A DNA stretch of 21,969 bases from Streptosporangiaceae bacterium. Lineage in GTDB: Bacteria > Actinomycetota > Actinomycetes > Streptosporangiales > Streptosporangiaceae. Position 1 is the first letter of the stretch; every line of letters starts with the position of its first letter. The position numbers and the translations under genes are program-made. Of the stretch, positions 1-8,037 are shown one piece after another. The stretch spans positions 1 through 21,969 of the forward strand of contig JASHTQ010000172.1 of NCBI GenBank assembly GCA_030040475.1, in the 5' to 3' direction. The notes beneath the pieces are model-generated. The model worked only from the letters and a program-made list of their open reading frames with translations, did not search any database and was not told the origin of the DNA.

Positions 1-1558
1 TCTGCTGGGATTGCGGCGCGGCCGCGTACCCGTCGCCGCCGGCCTGGTTGGCGTCGACGATGCAGGTGCCAGCCCCGGTGAACGACACCACCCCGGAACT
101 GATCGAGCAGGCCCCGGCGGTGCTGGCCGAATCGATGCCGAACGTCACCGGGTTGCCCGATGCGCCGCCGGTCGCCGTGGGCGTGTACGTGCCGCCCACC
201 ATCGCCGGTGATGGCGGGGTGGAGGTGAAGGTGATCTGCTGAGCGATCGGCTGCACCGTGATGGTCGCGGTGCCGGTGGCGTAATCCCCGGCGGCGTCGG
301 TCACGGTGTAGGTGAAGCTGTCGCTGCCGACGTACCCGGACGGCGGGGCGTAGCTGAAGCCGCCGTCGCCGTTGGCGTCGAGGGTGACGGTGCCGCCCTG
401 GGCGGTGGTGGCCGAGGTCACTGATGCCGTTAGCCCGCTCTCCTGGGTGGTGCCGGCCGTCGCGGACAGCAGCCCGGAGGACGCGGGCACGGCCAGCGTC
501 TGGCCCGCGGTCGCGGTGTAGGCGGCCGGACCGGTCGCGACCGGGTCGGCGTAGGACAGCACCGCCTCGCCGTTCCCGTCCAGCCCGGCCGGCGCGGCCG
601 GGCTGTCGTTCACCGGCCCGCCGGAGAATCCGGGCCCGCCGGTATAGGACGATCCCCCGCCCCCGCCGCCGAGGGAGTTGATGGCGAAGGCTCCGGTGCA
701 GAGTTCCTCGGCGCCCTCGCCGCCCTGGCCGCCGCCGAAGTACCCGCCGCCGCCTCCGCCGCCGAGGACGCCGCCGCCTCCGCCGCCCTGGCCCGCCGAT
801 CCCGCCGATCCCGCCGCGCCGGTTATGACCGAGCATGAGCCGGGCGTGCCGGTGCCGCCTGCGCCGCCTGCGCCGCCGGCTGTCTGGGTGCCGGCGCCGC
901 CGCCCCCGCCGCCGTTCAGGTCGGCGAGCGAGCTGTCGTACGCCTGGCCGGCGCCTCCCGCCGTGTCGGCGTTCCCGCCCGTCCCGCCGGACGCTGTCGG
1001 AAATGCCGCCACGGCGCCGCCGCCCCCGCCGCCCCCGGCTACCAGCAGCCCTCCGCTGGCGTCCGACAGCGTGGTCGCCCCGCCGCCGCCTCCGCCATAC
1101 GCGCCGCTGTCCCCGCCTTTGCCGCCGCCGTTGTATCCTGCGGTGCCGTCAGATGACGTCGTCACGGACCCGCCGGCGCCACCGACGTTGATGGTCAGCG
1201 AGGACACTCCGTCCAGCGCCAGCGTGGCGGTGACCTCGGCGCCCGCGCCGCCGGCCGCGCCGCTGCCGCCGCTGCCGCCGCTGCCGCCGTACAAGGTGGC
1301 CGACGCCGAGCTCACCCCGGTGGGTACGTCCCAGGTCACCGGTGCGCCGGTCTCGGCAAACTTGACCGTGCAGGTGCCGCCGGTACACGACGGTACCGGG
1401 CCGGACTGTGCCGAGGCGGCCGGGGCCAGCAGCACCGCCCCGGCCAGCGCGGCCCCAGAGAGGGCCGGGACGGCCAGCGCGGTCGCGGCCAAGGCCGCGA
1501 CCGCCGGGCGTCGGCGGCCGCGGCGAAGCCGGTGGTTCGATGTGGTCTGAGTCAGCAT
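1..1558 (-). CDS. Exported glycine-rich, Ig-like domain protein (partial, 3' end outside window)
   Basis: About 519 codons are open from ATG at 1558 to the window edge; the C-terminus is missing. Residues 1-50 form a long signal peptide: a twin-Arg-rich n-region, a hydrophobic Ala/Leu core and an ASA-Q cleavage site, so the product is exported. Roughly residues 88-310 are extremely Gly-rich, with GGGGGG runs and a GGGGGGSSYTGG end, resembling the ALK/LTK-type glycine-rich domain of bacterial surface proteins. About 340-435 is a cadherin/Big-type Ig domain (GYVGSDSFTYTVTD). From about 437 comes another Ig-like domain (ITFTSTPP, GGTYTPTATGG) that is nearly the same as one in the exported protein at 4890-6728. 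It is divergent from the regulator at 1836, with a palindromic promoter region between. A role in surface adhesion or matrix is inference; no catalytic motif is visible. The proline-rich readings on the other strand are its shadow. Confidence 0.85.
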   Translation of the reverse strand, partial: MLTQTTSNHRLRRGRRRPAVAALAATALAVPALSGAALAGAVLLAPAASAQSGPVPSCTGGTCTVKFAETGAPVTWDVPTGVSSASATLYGGSGGSGGSGAAGGAGAEVTATLALDGVSSLTINVGGAGGSVTTSSDGTAGYNGGGKGGDSGAYGGGGGGATTLSDASGGLLVAGGGGGGGAVAAFPTASGGTGGNADTAGGAGQAYDSSLADLNGGGGGGAGTQTAGGAGGAGGTGTPGSCSVITGAAGSAGSAGQGGGGGGVLGGGGGGGYFGGGQGGEGAEELCTGAFAINSLGGGGGGSSYTGGPGFSGGPVNDSPAAPAGLDGNGEAVLSYADPVATGPAAYTATAGQTLAVPASSGLLSATAGTTQESGLTASVTSATTAQGGTVTLDANGDGGFSYAPPSGYVGSDSFTYTVTDAAGDYATGTATITVQPIAQQITFTSTPPSPAMVGGTYTPTATGGASGNPVTFGIDSASTAGACSISSGVVSFTGAGTCIVDANQAGGDGYAAAPQSQQ

Positions 1559-1692
1559 GATGGTATTCGTCCTTTGCCGTGTGCCTGCTGGATGAACCGG
1601 GGCCGGGCCGGATCGGCCCGCCGCCACCGACGGGCGGCGTGGACCCGTGTGGGCCGCTTCTGACTTTCTGCCCTGGGTTCGCCGATGACCAG

Positions 1693-1766
1693 GGAAAACC
1701 CGGAACTCTGGCCCGGAATACGGCGAGTTCCGAGTGAATTGCGGGTTTTCCTTGCCGTGGGGCAAG
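1693..1766. promoter_or_regulatory. Nested inverted repeats in the divergent promoter (operator-like)
   Basis: In the 277-bp gap between two divergent genes, GGAAAACCCG (1693-1702) pairs with CGGGTTTTCC (1742-1751). Nested inside, CGGAACTC (1701-1708) pairs with GAGTTCCG (1725-1732). A third small repeat follows, CTTGCC (1751-1756) with GGCAAG (1761-1766). Related DNA lies upstream of the paralogous exported gene at 6881-6936. Such symmetry suits a dimeric regulator, and the adjacent XRE-type protein is the obvious candidate binder. That assignment is inference. Confidence 0.55.
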
Positions 1767-1835
1767 AGTGCTAACATGCGCCGGGAGGGGCCGACGGCCA
1801 GGCCGTCGCCCGGGGAAGAGGACGGAGACGTCCGG

Positions 1836-4610
1836 ATGCTGGAAGACGCGCCTCAGGACCTGGGCAGCCTGCTGCGGTCGTTCCGGGAGCGCCGGGGCCT
1901 GACCCAGGAAACGGTGGTGCGCAGGACCGCCGGCGCCGTCACCGTCGAGACCGTCAGCAACATCGAGCGGGGGCGGACCCGGCCCCGGCGGCACACGCTG
2001 GACCGGCTGGCCGCCGTCTTGGACCTGGACGCGGCCGAGCGGGATGCGCTCGAGGCCGCCTGGGCCGCCGTCGGCGCCCGCAGGGCGGGAGCGGGCCCGG
2101 CGTCCTACGGCGCCACGGCCGCGGCGCAGTCCGGCCTGCCGCCGCTGCCGACCCCGCTGGTCGGCCGTGAGCAGGCCAGCGCCGCCGTGGCGCGGCTGCT
2201 CGGCCGTGATGCGACGTGCTTGCTAACCCTGACCGGACCGGGAGGGGTGGGGAAGACGGCGCTGGCCCTGCACGTGGCTGCCGCCGTGAAGGACAGGTAT
2301 CCGGGCGGGGCGGTCTTCATCGACCTGGCCACGCTGCGGGAGCCCGAGCTCGTCCCGGCCTATGTCGCCCAGGCCATGGGGGTGGCCGAGGCCGGCGGCC
2401 GGTCGCTCATGGCCACGCTCGCCGGGCGCATCGGCGGCCAGCGGCTGTTGCTGCTGATCGACAACTTCGAGCAGGTCATCGAGGCCGCGGCGGCGCTGCT
2501 CGAGCTGCGCGCCGCATGCCCCGGACTCCAGTTGCTTGTTACCAGCCGGGCGCCGTTGCGGGTTCGGGGCGAGCAGGTGTACCCGGTGCCGCCGCTGGCC
2601 CTTCCCGCCCCCGGCGCAGCCTTCGGCCCGGAGGCGCTGGGACGCGTCGCCGCGGTGGCGTTGTTCGTGCAGCGGGCGCAGGCCCGGCTGCCCGACTTCG
2701 CCCTCACCGAGGCCAACTCGGCGGCCGTCGCCGAGCTGTGCGCCCGGCTGGACGGGCTGCCGCTGGCCATCGAGCTGGCCGCGGCCCGGACGTCAGTGCT
2801 GAGCCCGCAGGCCCTGCTCGCCCGGATGGGCGAGGCACTCGGCATCCTGACCGAGGGTCCCCGTGACCTGCCGGCCCGGCAGCGCACGATCCGCGACGTG
2901 ATCGCCTGGAGCTACGGCCTGATCGCGGAGGAGCAGCAGGCGCTGCTCCGGAGGCTGGCCGTCTTCGCCGGGGGCTTCACCCTGGCGGCGGCGCAGGCGG
3001 TGTGCGCCCCGGCCGGCGGCGAGCACGGCTACCGCGCCGATGCCGTGGCCCCGGCACTCGTCCTGGACGACATGAGCGCGCTGGTGGAAGCCAGCCTCGT
3101 GCAAGCCGCCAAGATGCCCGTGCCCGAGGCGCGGTTCCGGCAGCTCGACACGATCCGGGCCTTCGCCGCGGAGCAACTGGAGGCCAGCGGGGAAGCGGCC
3201 GCCGTCCGCCAGCGTCACGCCGCGTACTACCTGTCGCTCGCCGAGGCGGCCAGCACCGAACTGGCGGGACCAGAGCAGATGACCTGGCTGGGTCATCTGG
3301 CGGCCGAGCACGACAACCTGCGGGCGGCACTTGGCTGGGCCCGCGAGCAGGCCGACGTGACCCTCGGCCTGCGGCTGGCCGGGGCACTTGCGCCGTTCTG
3401 GCAGCGCCACAGCCACTTCACCGAGGGCCGCCAGTGGCTGGCGCACTTCCTGGGCCTGGACCAAGCGCGCGCCGCGCCCGCCGCGGTGCGGGTGGCCGCG
3501 CTGACCGGGGCGGCCTGGCTGGCCCACGACCAGGACGACTTCGAACTGGCCGACGCGCTGTTCGAGGAGGGCCTGAACCTTTCCGAAGCGCTGGGGCAGA
3601 CCGCGCGGCTGTCCGGCGTGCTGGCCCACCGGGCGGTCATGGCACGGGCGCAGGGCCTGTACGAGGAGGCGGTGGCCCTGGCCGACAAGAGCCTGGCCAT
3701 AGCCCGTGACGCCGCCGACGAGGCGGCCATCGGCTATGCCCTGTTCCGGCTCGGCCTGATCACCCGCGAGCGGGGCGAGTACGACAGGACCCGGGACGTC
3801 TACTCCGAGTGCCTGTCCCGGTACCGGGCGCTGGGCGACCGGGTCGGCGAGGCCTTCGCCCTGCTGGGCCTGGCCGACATCGCCCGCGACGAGGGTGACG
3901 AGGAAACGGTGCGGGCCCTGTGCACCGGCACGCTGGCGCTGTGCCGGGAGCTGGAAAACCACTGGGGCGCGGGCTTTTCCCTGAACAACCTGGCGCTGGC
4001 GGCGGCGATGGGCGACGACCCGGCGCGCGCCGAGGCGCTGGCGGCGCAGGCGCTCGGGCTCTTCCGTGAGCACGGGGTGCGCGGCGGGGTGGTCGAGGTG
4101 CTGGTCACCTCGGGCCAGCTTGCCTGCGGCAGGGCCGACTACGGCCAGGCCCGGGCCATGCTGGATGAAGCGCTGGCCGAGGGCTGGCCGGCGGGCCCGC
4201 ACTGGCTGGTGCTGACCGCCGTGGAGGAGACCGCACGGGTCGCCGTGGCCGACGGTGACGCCGGGACGGCGGTGCTCCTGCTTTCAGCCGCCGACGCCTG
4301 GCGGGAGCGGATGGGCATCCCGCACCCGGCCTACCGTCGGGCATCGGTCACCGCCACCCGGGACACCGCCCGCCGCGCCCTGAGTGAGGACAGCTTCGCC
4401 GTGGCCCACCGGGACGGTGCCCGCATGACACCCGAGGAGGCCGTGGCACTGGCCCGCCGCTACCTGCGGACCGCGGAGCGGCACGTGCCGCGCTTAGCGC
4501 ACGTATCAGCAGGAGTCGTCCGGGCCGGGCTGGTACCGGTAACCATGTCCGGCTCGGTGATGAACCGGCAGGGCCTGGCCGGGCCGGATTCCGGTTTCCG
4601 GCGCAGCTGA
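1836..4610 (+). CDS. XRE-HTH / NB-ARC / TPR transcriptional regulator (STAND family)
   Basis: A 924-residue signal-transduction ATPase. Residues 8-63 form an XRE-type helix-turn-helix ([19 protein letters not shown]). An NB-ARC-like ATPase follows: Walker A GPGGVGKT (134-141), Walker [11 protein letters not shown] (204-213), an [10 protein letters not shown] segment near 233 and a downstream [12 protein letters not shown] motif. Residues about 548-785 form TPR-like helical repeats, the usual inducer-sensing part. In this family ATP and ligand binding switch the protein between closed and assembled DNA-binding states. ATG 1836 was chosen because GGAG lies 8 bp upstream and the HTH starts soon after; ATG codons at 1734 and 1776 are possible. 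It is divergent from the exported gene at 1558 and may control it. Residues about 894-924 are read antisense through a decayed kdpE fragment, so the C-terminal tail is probably acquired. Confidence 0.9.
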   Translation: MLEDAPQDLGSLLRSFRERRGLTQETVVRRTAGAVTVETVSNIERGRTRPRRHTLDRLAAVLDLDAAERDALEAAWAAVGARRAGAGPASYGATAAAQSGLPPLPTPLVGREQASAAVARLLGRDATCLLTLTGPGGVGKTALALHVAAAVKDRYPGGAVFIDLATLREPELVPAYVAQAMGVAEAGGRSLMATLAGRIGGQRLLLLIDNFEQVIEAAAALLELRAACPGLQLLVTSRAPLRVRGEQVYPVPPLALPAPGAAFGPEALGRVAAVALFVQRAQARLPDFALTEANSAAVAELCARLDGLPLAIELAAARTSVLSPQALLARMGEALGILTEGPRDLPARQRTIRDVIAWSYGLIAEEQQALLRRLAVFAGGFTLAAAQAVCAPAGGEHGYRADAVAPALVLDDMSALVEASLVQAAKMPVPEARFRQLDTIRAFAAEQLEASGEAAAVRQRHAAYYLSLAEAASTELAGPEQMTWLGHLAAEHDNLRAALGWAREQADVTLGLRLAGALAPFWQRHSHFTEGRQWLAHFLGLDQARAAPAAVRVAALTGAAWLAHDQDDFELADALFEEGLNLSEALGQTARLSGVLAHRAVMARAQGLYEEAVALADKSLAIARDAADEAAIGYALFRLGLITRERGEYDRTRDVYSECLSRYRALGDRVGEAFALLGLADIARDEGDEETVRALCTGTLALCRELENHWGAGFSLNNLALAAAMGDDPARAEALAAQALGLFREHGVRGGVVEVLVTSGQLACGRADYGQARAMLDEALAEGWPAGPHWLVLTAVEETARVAVADGDAGTAVLLLSAADAWRERMGIPHPAYRRASVTATRDTARRALSEDSFAVAHRDGARMTPEEAVALARRYLRTAERHVPRLAHVSAGVVRAGLVPVTMSGSVMNRQGLAGPDSGFRRS

Positions 4611-4768
4611 GCCATGTACAGGCGCGGGTTGCCGGTTGCGTCCGCGTACCCGGGCCCCCATACCTCGGTCAGTAGCTGGTTGCGGCTGAGCAGCTTGCCG
4701 GGGTTGCGGAGCAGCATCTCGAGCAGGTGCCACTCGGTCGGGGTGAGCCCGATGTCGTCGTGGGCCGA
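4506..4768 (-). pseudogene. kdpE relic 1: C-terminal winged-helix fragment, frameshifted
   Basis: Read on the minus strand, this matches residues about 161-244 of the intact KdpE at 7248-8000: [43 protein letters not shown] and FITEP. The receiver domain is absent. Around 4540-4545 one base is missing compared with the intact gene. The frame that gives FITEPDM therefore runs into TGTSPARTT, while the conserved ending [10 protein letters not shown] is found in the next frame and stops at 4506. With no receiver, a frameshift and no start of its own, it is a pseudogene fragment. Its 3' end overlaps the end of the regulator on the opposite strand. Confidence 0.88.
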
Positions 4769-4836
4769 ACCCGCGGTTCCGCCCGCCGCCGCCGTGCCTG
4801 CCGCTCCCGGCTCGGCCGCCGGCGCCTTCACCGGCG

Positions 4837-4869
4837 ACGGCCAGCCCTACCCCTGGTAGGGCTGGCCGT
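4837..4869. terminator. Strong hairpin terminator, probably bidirectional
   Basis: ACGGCCAGCCCTACC (4837-4851) and GGTAGGGCTGGCCGT (4855-4869) form a perfect 15-bp stem with a 3-nt loop. It lies 20 bp past the stop of the minus-strand exported gene (4890) and downstream of the plus-strand regulator. There is no clear T-tract on either side, as is common in high-GC actinobacteria. Confidence 0.8.
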
Positions 4870-4889
4870 GTTAGGCGGCTGGCCGCGGG

Positions 4890-6728
4890 TTACTTGCTGA
4901 TGGTGACCGTGGCCAGGCTGATGTTGTTGAGCGGGTCGGGGTCGGGGCTGGCCGAGACGGCAGCGGCCAGGACCAGGGCCTTGCCGGCCGCTGCGGCCTT
5001 GACCGTGACCGTGTAGCTGGCGCTGGCGCCGGCCGCCAGCGAGGACTGCGACCAGGTGATGACGTTGCCGTGCCTGGCGCAGCCGCTGCTGCACGCGGTC
5101 TCGGCCAGCGAAGCGGGCAGCGCGACCGCGGCGATCACGGTCTTGGCGGCGGCAGGCCCGTTGTCGGTCACGGTCAGCGTGCAGGTCCCGGTCGCGCCCA
5201 CCTTGAGGCCGGCCGGGCAGGACAGGCCCGCGGCCAGGTCGGCCTTGACCGAGGCGGGCGTTACGGTGACGGTGAACGGCCCGGCGGTGACGGTCCCGGC
5301 CGCGTTCGACGCGGTGACGGAGTAGGAGAATGACGTGGTGCCGGCCGGCACGGTGCCGCTGACCTCGCCGGTGGAGGAGTCAGCCGACAGCCAGGACGGT
5401 GCCCCGGCCGCCAGTGCGTAGCTGGGCGCGGGGGTGCCGGAGGCCACGAACGCGTAGCTGTAGACCTGCCCCGCCGTCGCGGTCGCCGGCGGGCTGTCCA
5501 CGGTGAACGTCGGCGCCTGGTCCACCGTGATCACCTGCTGGGCCTGCGGAGCGGCGGCGTACTCGTTGCCGGCCGCCTGGTTGGCGTCGATCGTGCAGGT
5601 GCCGGCCCCGGTGAAGGACACCACCCCGGAACTGATCGAGCAGGCCCCGGCGGTGCTGGCCGAGTCGATGGTGAACGTCACCGGGTTCCCCGACCCGCCG
5701 CCGGTCGCCGTGGGCGTGTACGTGCCGCCGGCGACCGCCGGGTTCGGCGGGGTGGAGGTGAACGTGATGGCCTGCGTGCCGAGCTGGAGCTCCACCACCC
5801 GGTTGTTGCCGGTGTCGGCGACGTACACGTCCCCGGCCGCATCCACCGCCACCCCGCCTGAGAAGCTCAGTCCGGTGAACGGCAGCGTGACCTGCTGGCT
5901 GGAGCTGGTCGCCCCGGCCGGCAGCTCCACCACCCGGTTGTCGTTGGTGTCGGCGACGTACACGTCCCCGGCCGCGTCCACCGCCATCCCGTACGGGACG
6001 TTCAGCCCGGTGAACGGCAGCGTGATCTGCTGGCTGGAGCTGGTGGCCCCGGCCGGCAGCTCCACCACCCTGCTGTGGCCGGAGTCGAGGGCGTATACGT
6101 CCCCGGCCGCGTCCACCGCCACCCCGTACGGGACGTTCAGCCCGGTGAACGGCAGCGTGATCTGCTGGCTGGAGCTGGTGGCCCCGGCCGGCAGCTCCAC
6201 CACCCGGCTGTTGAACGTGTCGGCGACGTACACGTGCCCGGCGGCGTCCACCGCCACCCCGTCCGGGTTGACCAGCCCGGTGAACGGCAGCGTGATCTGC
6301 TGGCTGGAGCTGGAGGCCCCGGCCGGCAGCTCCACCACCCGATTGTTGCCGCTGTCGAGGACATATACGTCCCCGGCCGTGTCCACCGCCACCGCGATCG
6401 GGTAGCTCAGTCCGGTGAACGGCAGCGTGATCTGCTGGCTGGAGCTGGTCGCCCCGGCCGGCAGCTCTACGACGCCGCTGTTGTCGACGGCGTACACGTC
6501 CCCGGCCGCGTCCACCGCCACTCCGTGCGGGTAGTCCAGCCCGGTAAAGGGCAGGGTGACCTGGGTCGGGCCGGTCTGTGCCGAGGCGGCAGGGGCGAGC
6601 AGCGCCGTCCCTGACAGCACCGCCCCGGTCAGGGCCGGGACGGCCAGCGCGGCCGCCGCCAGCGCCACCCGAGCCGGGTGCGGGCGCGGCGGCGCGGCCC
6701 GGTGCCTTTCTGCTCTCCTGGTCAGCAT
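4890..6728 (-). CDS. Exported NHL-repeat beta-propeller protein with Ig-like and DUF11 domains
   Basis: 612 residues. ATG 6728 has a GGGAGAGGG ribosome site about 6 bp upstream. Residues 1-50 form a signal peptide ending ASA-Q, the same length and layout as that of the gene at 1-1558. Residues about 55-315 are six NHL repeats of 45 aa (LPFTGL, GVAVDAAGDVYV, DTGNNRVVELPAG), enough for one six-bladed propeller. Similar propellers form the sensor domain of mycobacterial PknD. About 320-400 is an Ig-like domain shared with the first exported protein. About 405-490 is a putative-Ig (He_PIG-like) domain (PSWLSADSSTGEVSGTVP). About 495-610 is a DUF11-type repeat (LTVTDNGPAAAKT) with four cysteines. 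No membrane anchor or sorting signal is seen at the C-terminus, so the protein is probably released or wall-bound by contact. Ligand unknown. Confidence 0.9.
   Translation of the reverse strand: MLTRRAERHRAAPPRPHPARVALAAAALAVPALTGAVLSGTALLAPAASAQTGPTQVTLPFTGLDYPHGVAVDAAGDVYAVDNSGVVELPAGATSSSQQITLPFTGLSYPIAVAVDTAGDVYVLDSGNNRVVELPAGASSSSQQITLPFTGLVNPDGVAVDAAGHVYVADTFNSRVVELPAGATSSSQQITLPFTGLNVPYGVAVDAAGDVYALDSGHSRVVELPAGATSSSQQITLPFTGLNVPYGMAVDAAGDVYVADTNDNRVVELPAGATSSSQQVTLPFTGLSFSGGVAVDAAGDVYVADTGNNRVVELQLGTQAITFTSTPPNPAVAGGTYTPTATGGGSGNPVTFTIDSASTAGACSISSGVVSFTGAGTCTIDANQAAGNEYAAAPQAQQVITVDQAPTFTVDSPPATATAGQVYSYAFVASGTPAPSYALAAGAPSWLSADSSTGEVSGTVPAGTTSFSYSVTASNAAGTVTAGPFTVTVTPASVKADLAAGLSCPAGLKVGATGTCTLTVTDNGPAAAKTVIAAVALPASLAETACSSGCARHGNVITWSQSSLAAGASASYTVTVKAAAAGKALVLAAAVSASPDPDPLNNISLATVTISK
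5787..6566 (-). repeat. Six 135-bp tandem repeats encoding NHL blades
   Basis: The segment CCGGTGAACGGCAGCGTG or a close variant recurs at 5872, 6007, 6142, 6277 and 6412, exactly 135 bp apart. A sixth copy at 6541 is 129 bp on, because one blade lacks two codons. Copies are nearly identical at the DNA level, with changes concentrated in the short blade-face segments. This indicates recent expansion or ongoing homogenisation. Confidence 0.9.
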
Positions 6729-6880
6729 GGTTATCCCTCTCCCTGGTATGCCTGCTGGCTGGCCCGGGTCCAGCCGGGCCGGTGGGGTCAGGCCGATGGT
6801 CGGCGGGGCCGCCGGACCGGTGCGCCTGGATCCGCCTGGTTGCGGTCAGGTCTCAGCCTCGGCGCGCGGTCTCCGCCAGG

Positions 6881-6936
6881 CCAGGGAATATCCCGGAACA
6901 CGGCCCGGAATGTGCCGAGTTCCTGGTCAATTCCGG
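6881..6936. promoter_or_regulatory. Paralogous copy of the palindromic promoter box
   Basis: CCAGGGAATATCCCGGAAC, followed by CCGAGTTCC and AATTCCGGG, matches the box at 1689-1751 in order and spacing. GGAAC (6895-6899) and GTTCC (6919-6923) keep the inner inverted repeat, and CCCGGAA with TTCCGGG gives an outer one. It lies about 150-210 bp before the start of the NHL-repeat gene. A shared regulator for both exported genes is inferred. Confidence 0.5.
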
Positions 6937-7015
6937 GCCGGCTCCAGGCTTTTCCCGGCTGGGTGGCCGGGTGTTACCATGCGCCCGAGGGGCAGGCGAC
7001 GTGGTCGCCGCCCTG

Positions 7016-7073
7016 GGAGCAGCACCTCGAGCAGGTGCCATTCGGCCGGCGTGAGCCCGATGTCGTCGTGGGC
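7016..7073 (-). pseudogene. kdpE relic 2: short winged-helix fragment
   Basis: The minus strand reads AHDDIGLTPAEWHLLEVLL, matching residues about 161-179 of the intact KdpE, then breaks into unrelated sequence below 7016. The HDDIGLTP wording matches relic 1 (4506-4768) rather than the intact gene (HDEIRLTP), so the two relics probably share a source. Confidence 0.75.
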
Positions 7074-7247
7074 TGACCGTCGTGGTGCCGTGCAGCTGCC
7101 GCCCCGGGCGCTGGCGGTGCTAGCGTCGGCCACGACGATCAAGGCGCCTGCCGTTGCCAGGATGCCAGCGTCCGCGGCGGCCTGCCTGCCAGGCGCATTG
7201 CGCGGCATTGATGCAGCGAAGATGCGGTGGCGGCACGACCCGGCTGG

Positions 7248-8000
7248 CTACACGTTCACCGAGGCGTGGTCGTCGGGGCCGGGCTGGTAGCGGTAGCCCA
7301 TGCCGGGCTCGGTGATGAACCAGCGGGGCCTGGCCGGCTCGGGCTCGAGCTTGCGGCGCAGCTGGGCCATGTACAGGCGGAGGTTGCCGGTCGCGTCGGC
7401 GTATCCGGGTCCCCACACCTCGGTCAGCAGCTGGCTGCGGCTGAGCAGCTTGCCGGGATTGCGGAGCAGCACCTCGAGCAGGTGCCATTCTGTCGGCGTG
7501 AGCCTGATTTCGTCGTGGGCCGCAGCCGCCACTTCGCCCTCGCCCGCCCTCTCCGCGACCGGGACCTGCCGGCTGACGCGCTTGGCGGCCAGGTCGACGG
7601 TCAGGTTGCCGAGCTGGATCTTCGGCAGGTCCTCGGCGGCGCCGGTGCGCCTGACCGCGGCGCGCATCCGGGCGAGCAGTTCCTCCACGCCGAACGGCTT
7701 GGTGACGTAGTCGTCCGCGCCCGCGTCGAGCGCCTCCACCTTGTCCATGCTGTCGGCCCGGCCGGACAGCACGATGATCGGCGCCTTGGTCCAGCCGCGA
7801 AGGCCGCCGATCACCTCGACCCCGTCCAGGTCGGGTAGGCCGAGGTCGAGGATCACGAGGTCGGGCGGGTACCGGGCGGCCACCTCGAGCGCCTCGGCCC
7901 CGGTGGCTGCGACATGCACGTCGTAGTCCCGCACCCGCAGATTGATTCGCAGCGCCCGGAGGATCTGCGGCTCGTCGTCGACGACGAGGACCCTGGTCAC
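7248..8000 (-). CDS. kdpE: KdpE response regulator (OmpR family)
   Basis: 250 residues from a GTG start. The receiver domain (1-120) has the acidic pair D8/D9, phospho-acceptor D52 (VILDLGLPD), S79 (VLSG) and K101 (YVTKPF). A linker leads to an OmpR/PhoB winged helix at about 163-242 (LTPTEWHLLEVLLRNPGK, LLTEVWGPGYADATGN, MGYRYQPG). It begins 37 bp after the kdpD stop, so the two are surely cotranscribed. Known role: once phosphorylated by KdpD, KdpE activates kdpFABC transcription when K+ is limiting. Two broken copies of its C-terminal part lie downstream. A second KdpE-like regulator sits at 12875-13648. Confidence 0.95.
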   Translation of the reverse strand: MTRVLVVDDEPQILRALRINLRVRDYDVHVAATGAEALEVAARYPPDLVILDLGLPDLDGVEVIGGLRGWTKAPIIVLSGRADSMDKVEALDAGADDYVTKPFGVEELLARMRAAVRRTGAAEDLPKIQLGNLTVDLAAKRVSRQVPVAERAGEGEVAAAAHDEIRLTPTEWHLLEVLLRNPGKLLSRSQLLTEVWGPGYADATGNLRLYMAQLRRKLEPEPARPRWFITEPGMGYRYQPGPDDHASVNV

Positions 8001-8037
8001 GACCCGTAGCCTCGCGCCGCGCTGAGCAGAACTCCGG

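Larger units (their letters stand above)
6729..7247. other. Intergenic stretch with duplicated promoter DNA and a kdpE relic
   Basis: These 519 bp hold no credible intact gene. About 6881-6995 resembles the 1689-1800 promoter region of the first exported gene, including the bases around the former regulator start (CATGCGCC at 6979). The regulator body is missing, and from 7016 the sequence becomes kdpE-like (entry below). I see nothing definite in 7074-7247, the DNA just downstream of the intact kdpE; no clear terminator was found there. Confidence 0.7.

Noticed and set aside
678..1550. Long proline-rich plus-strand reading frame
   Set aside because: It is the complement of the Gly-rich exported protein. 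The minus strand has the signal peptide, Ig domains and a paralogue.
4460..4831. A separate small DNA-binding protein gene
   Set aside because: The frame breaks inside the conserved winged helix, lacks a receiver and runs past the natural kdpE end, so it is scored as a pseudogene.
5787..6566. CRISPR-like array from regular 135-bp repeats
   Set aside because: Repeats are coding, in frame and contiguous, and translate to NHL blades; there are no spacers of uniform size.
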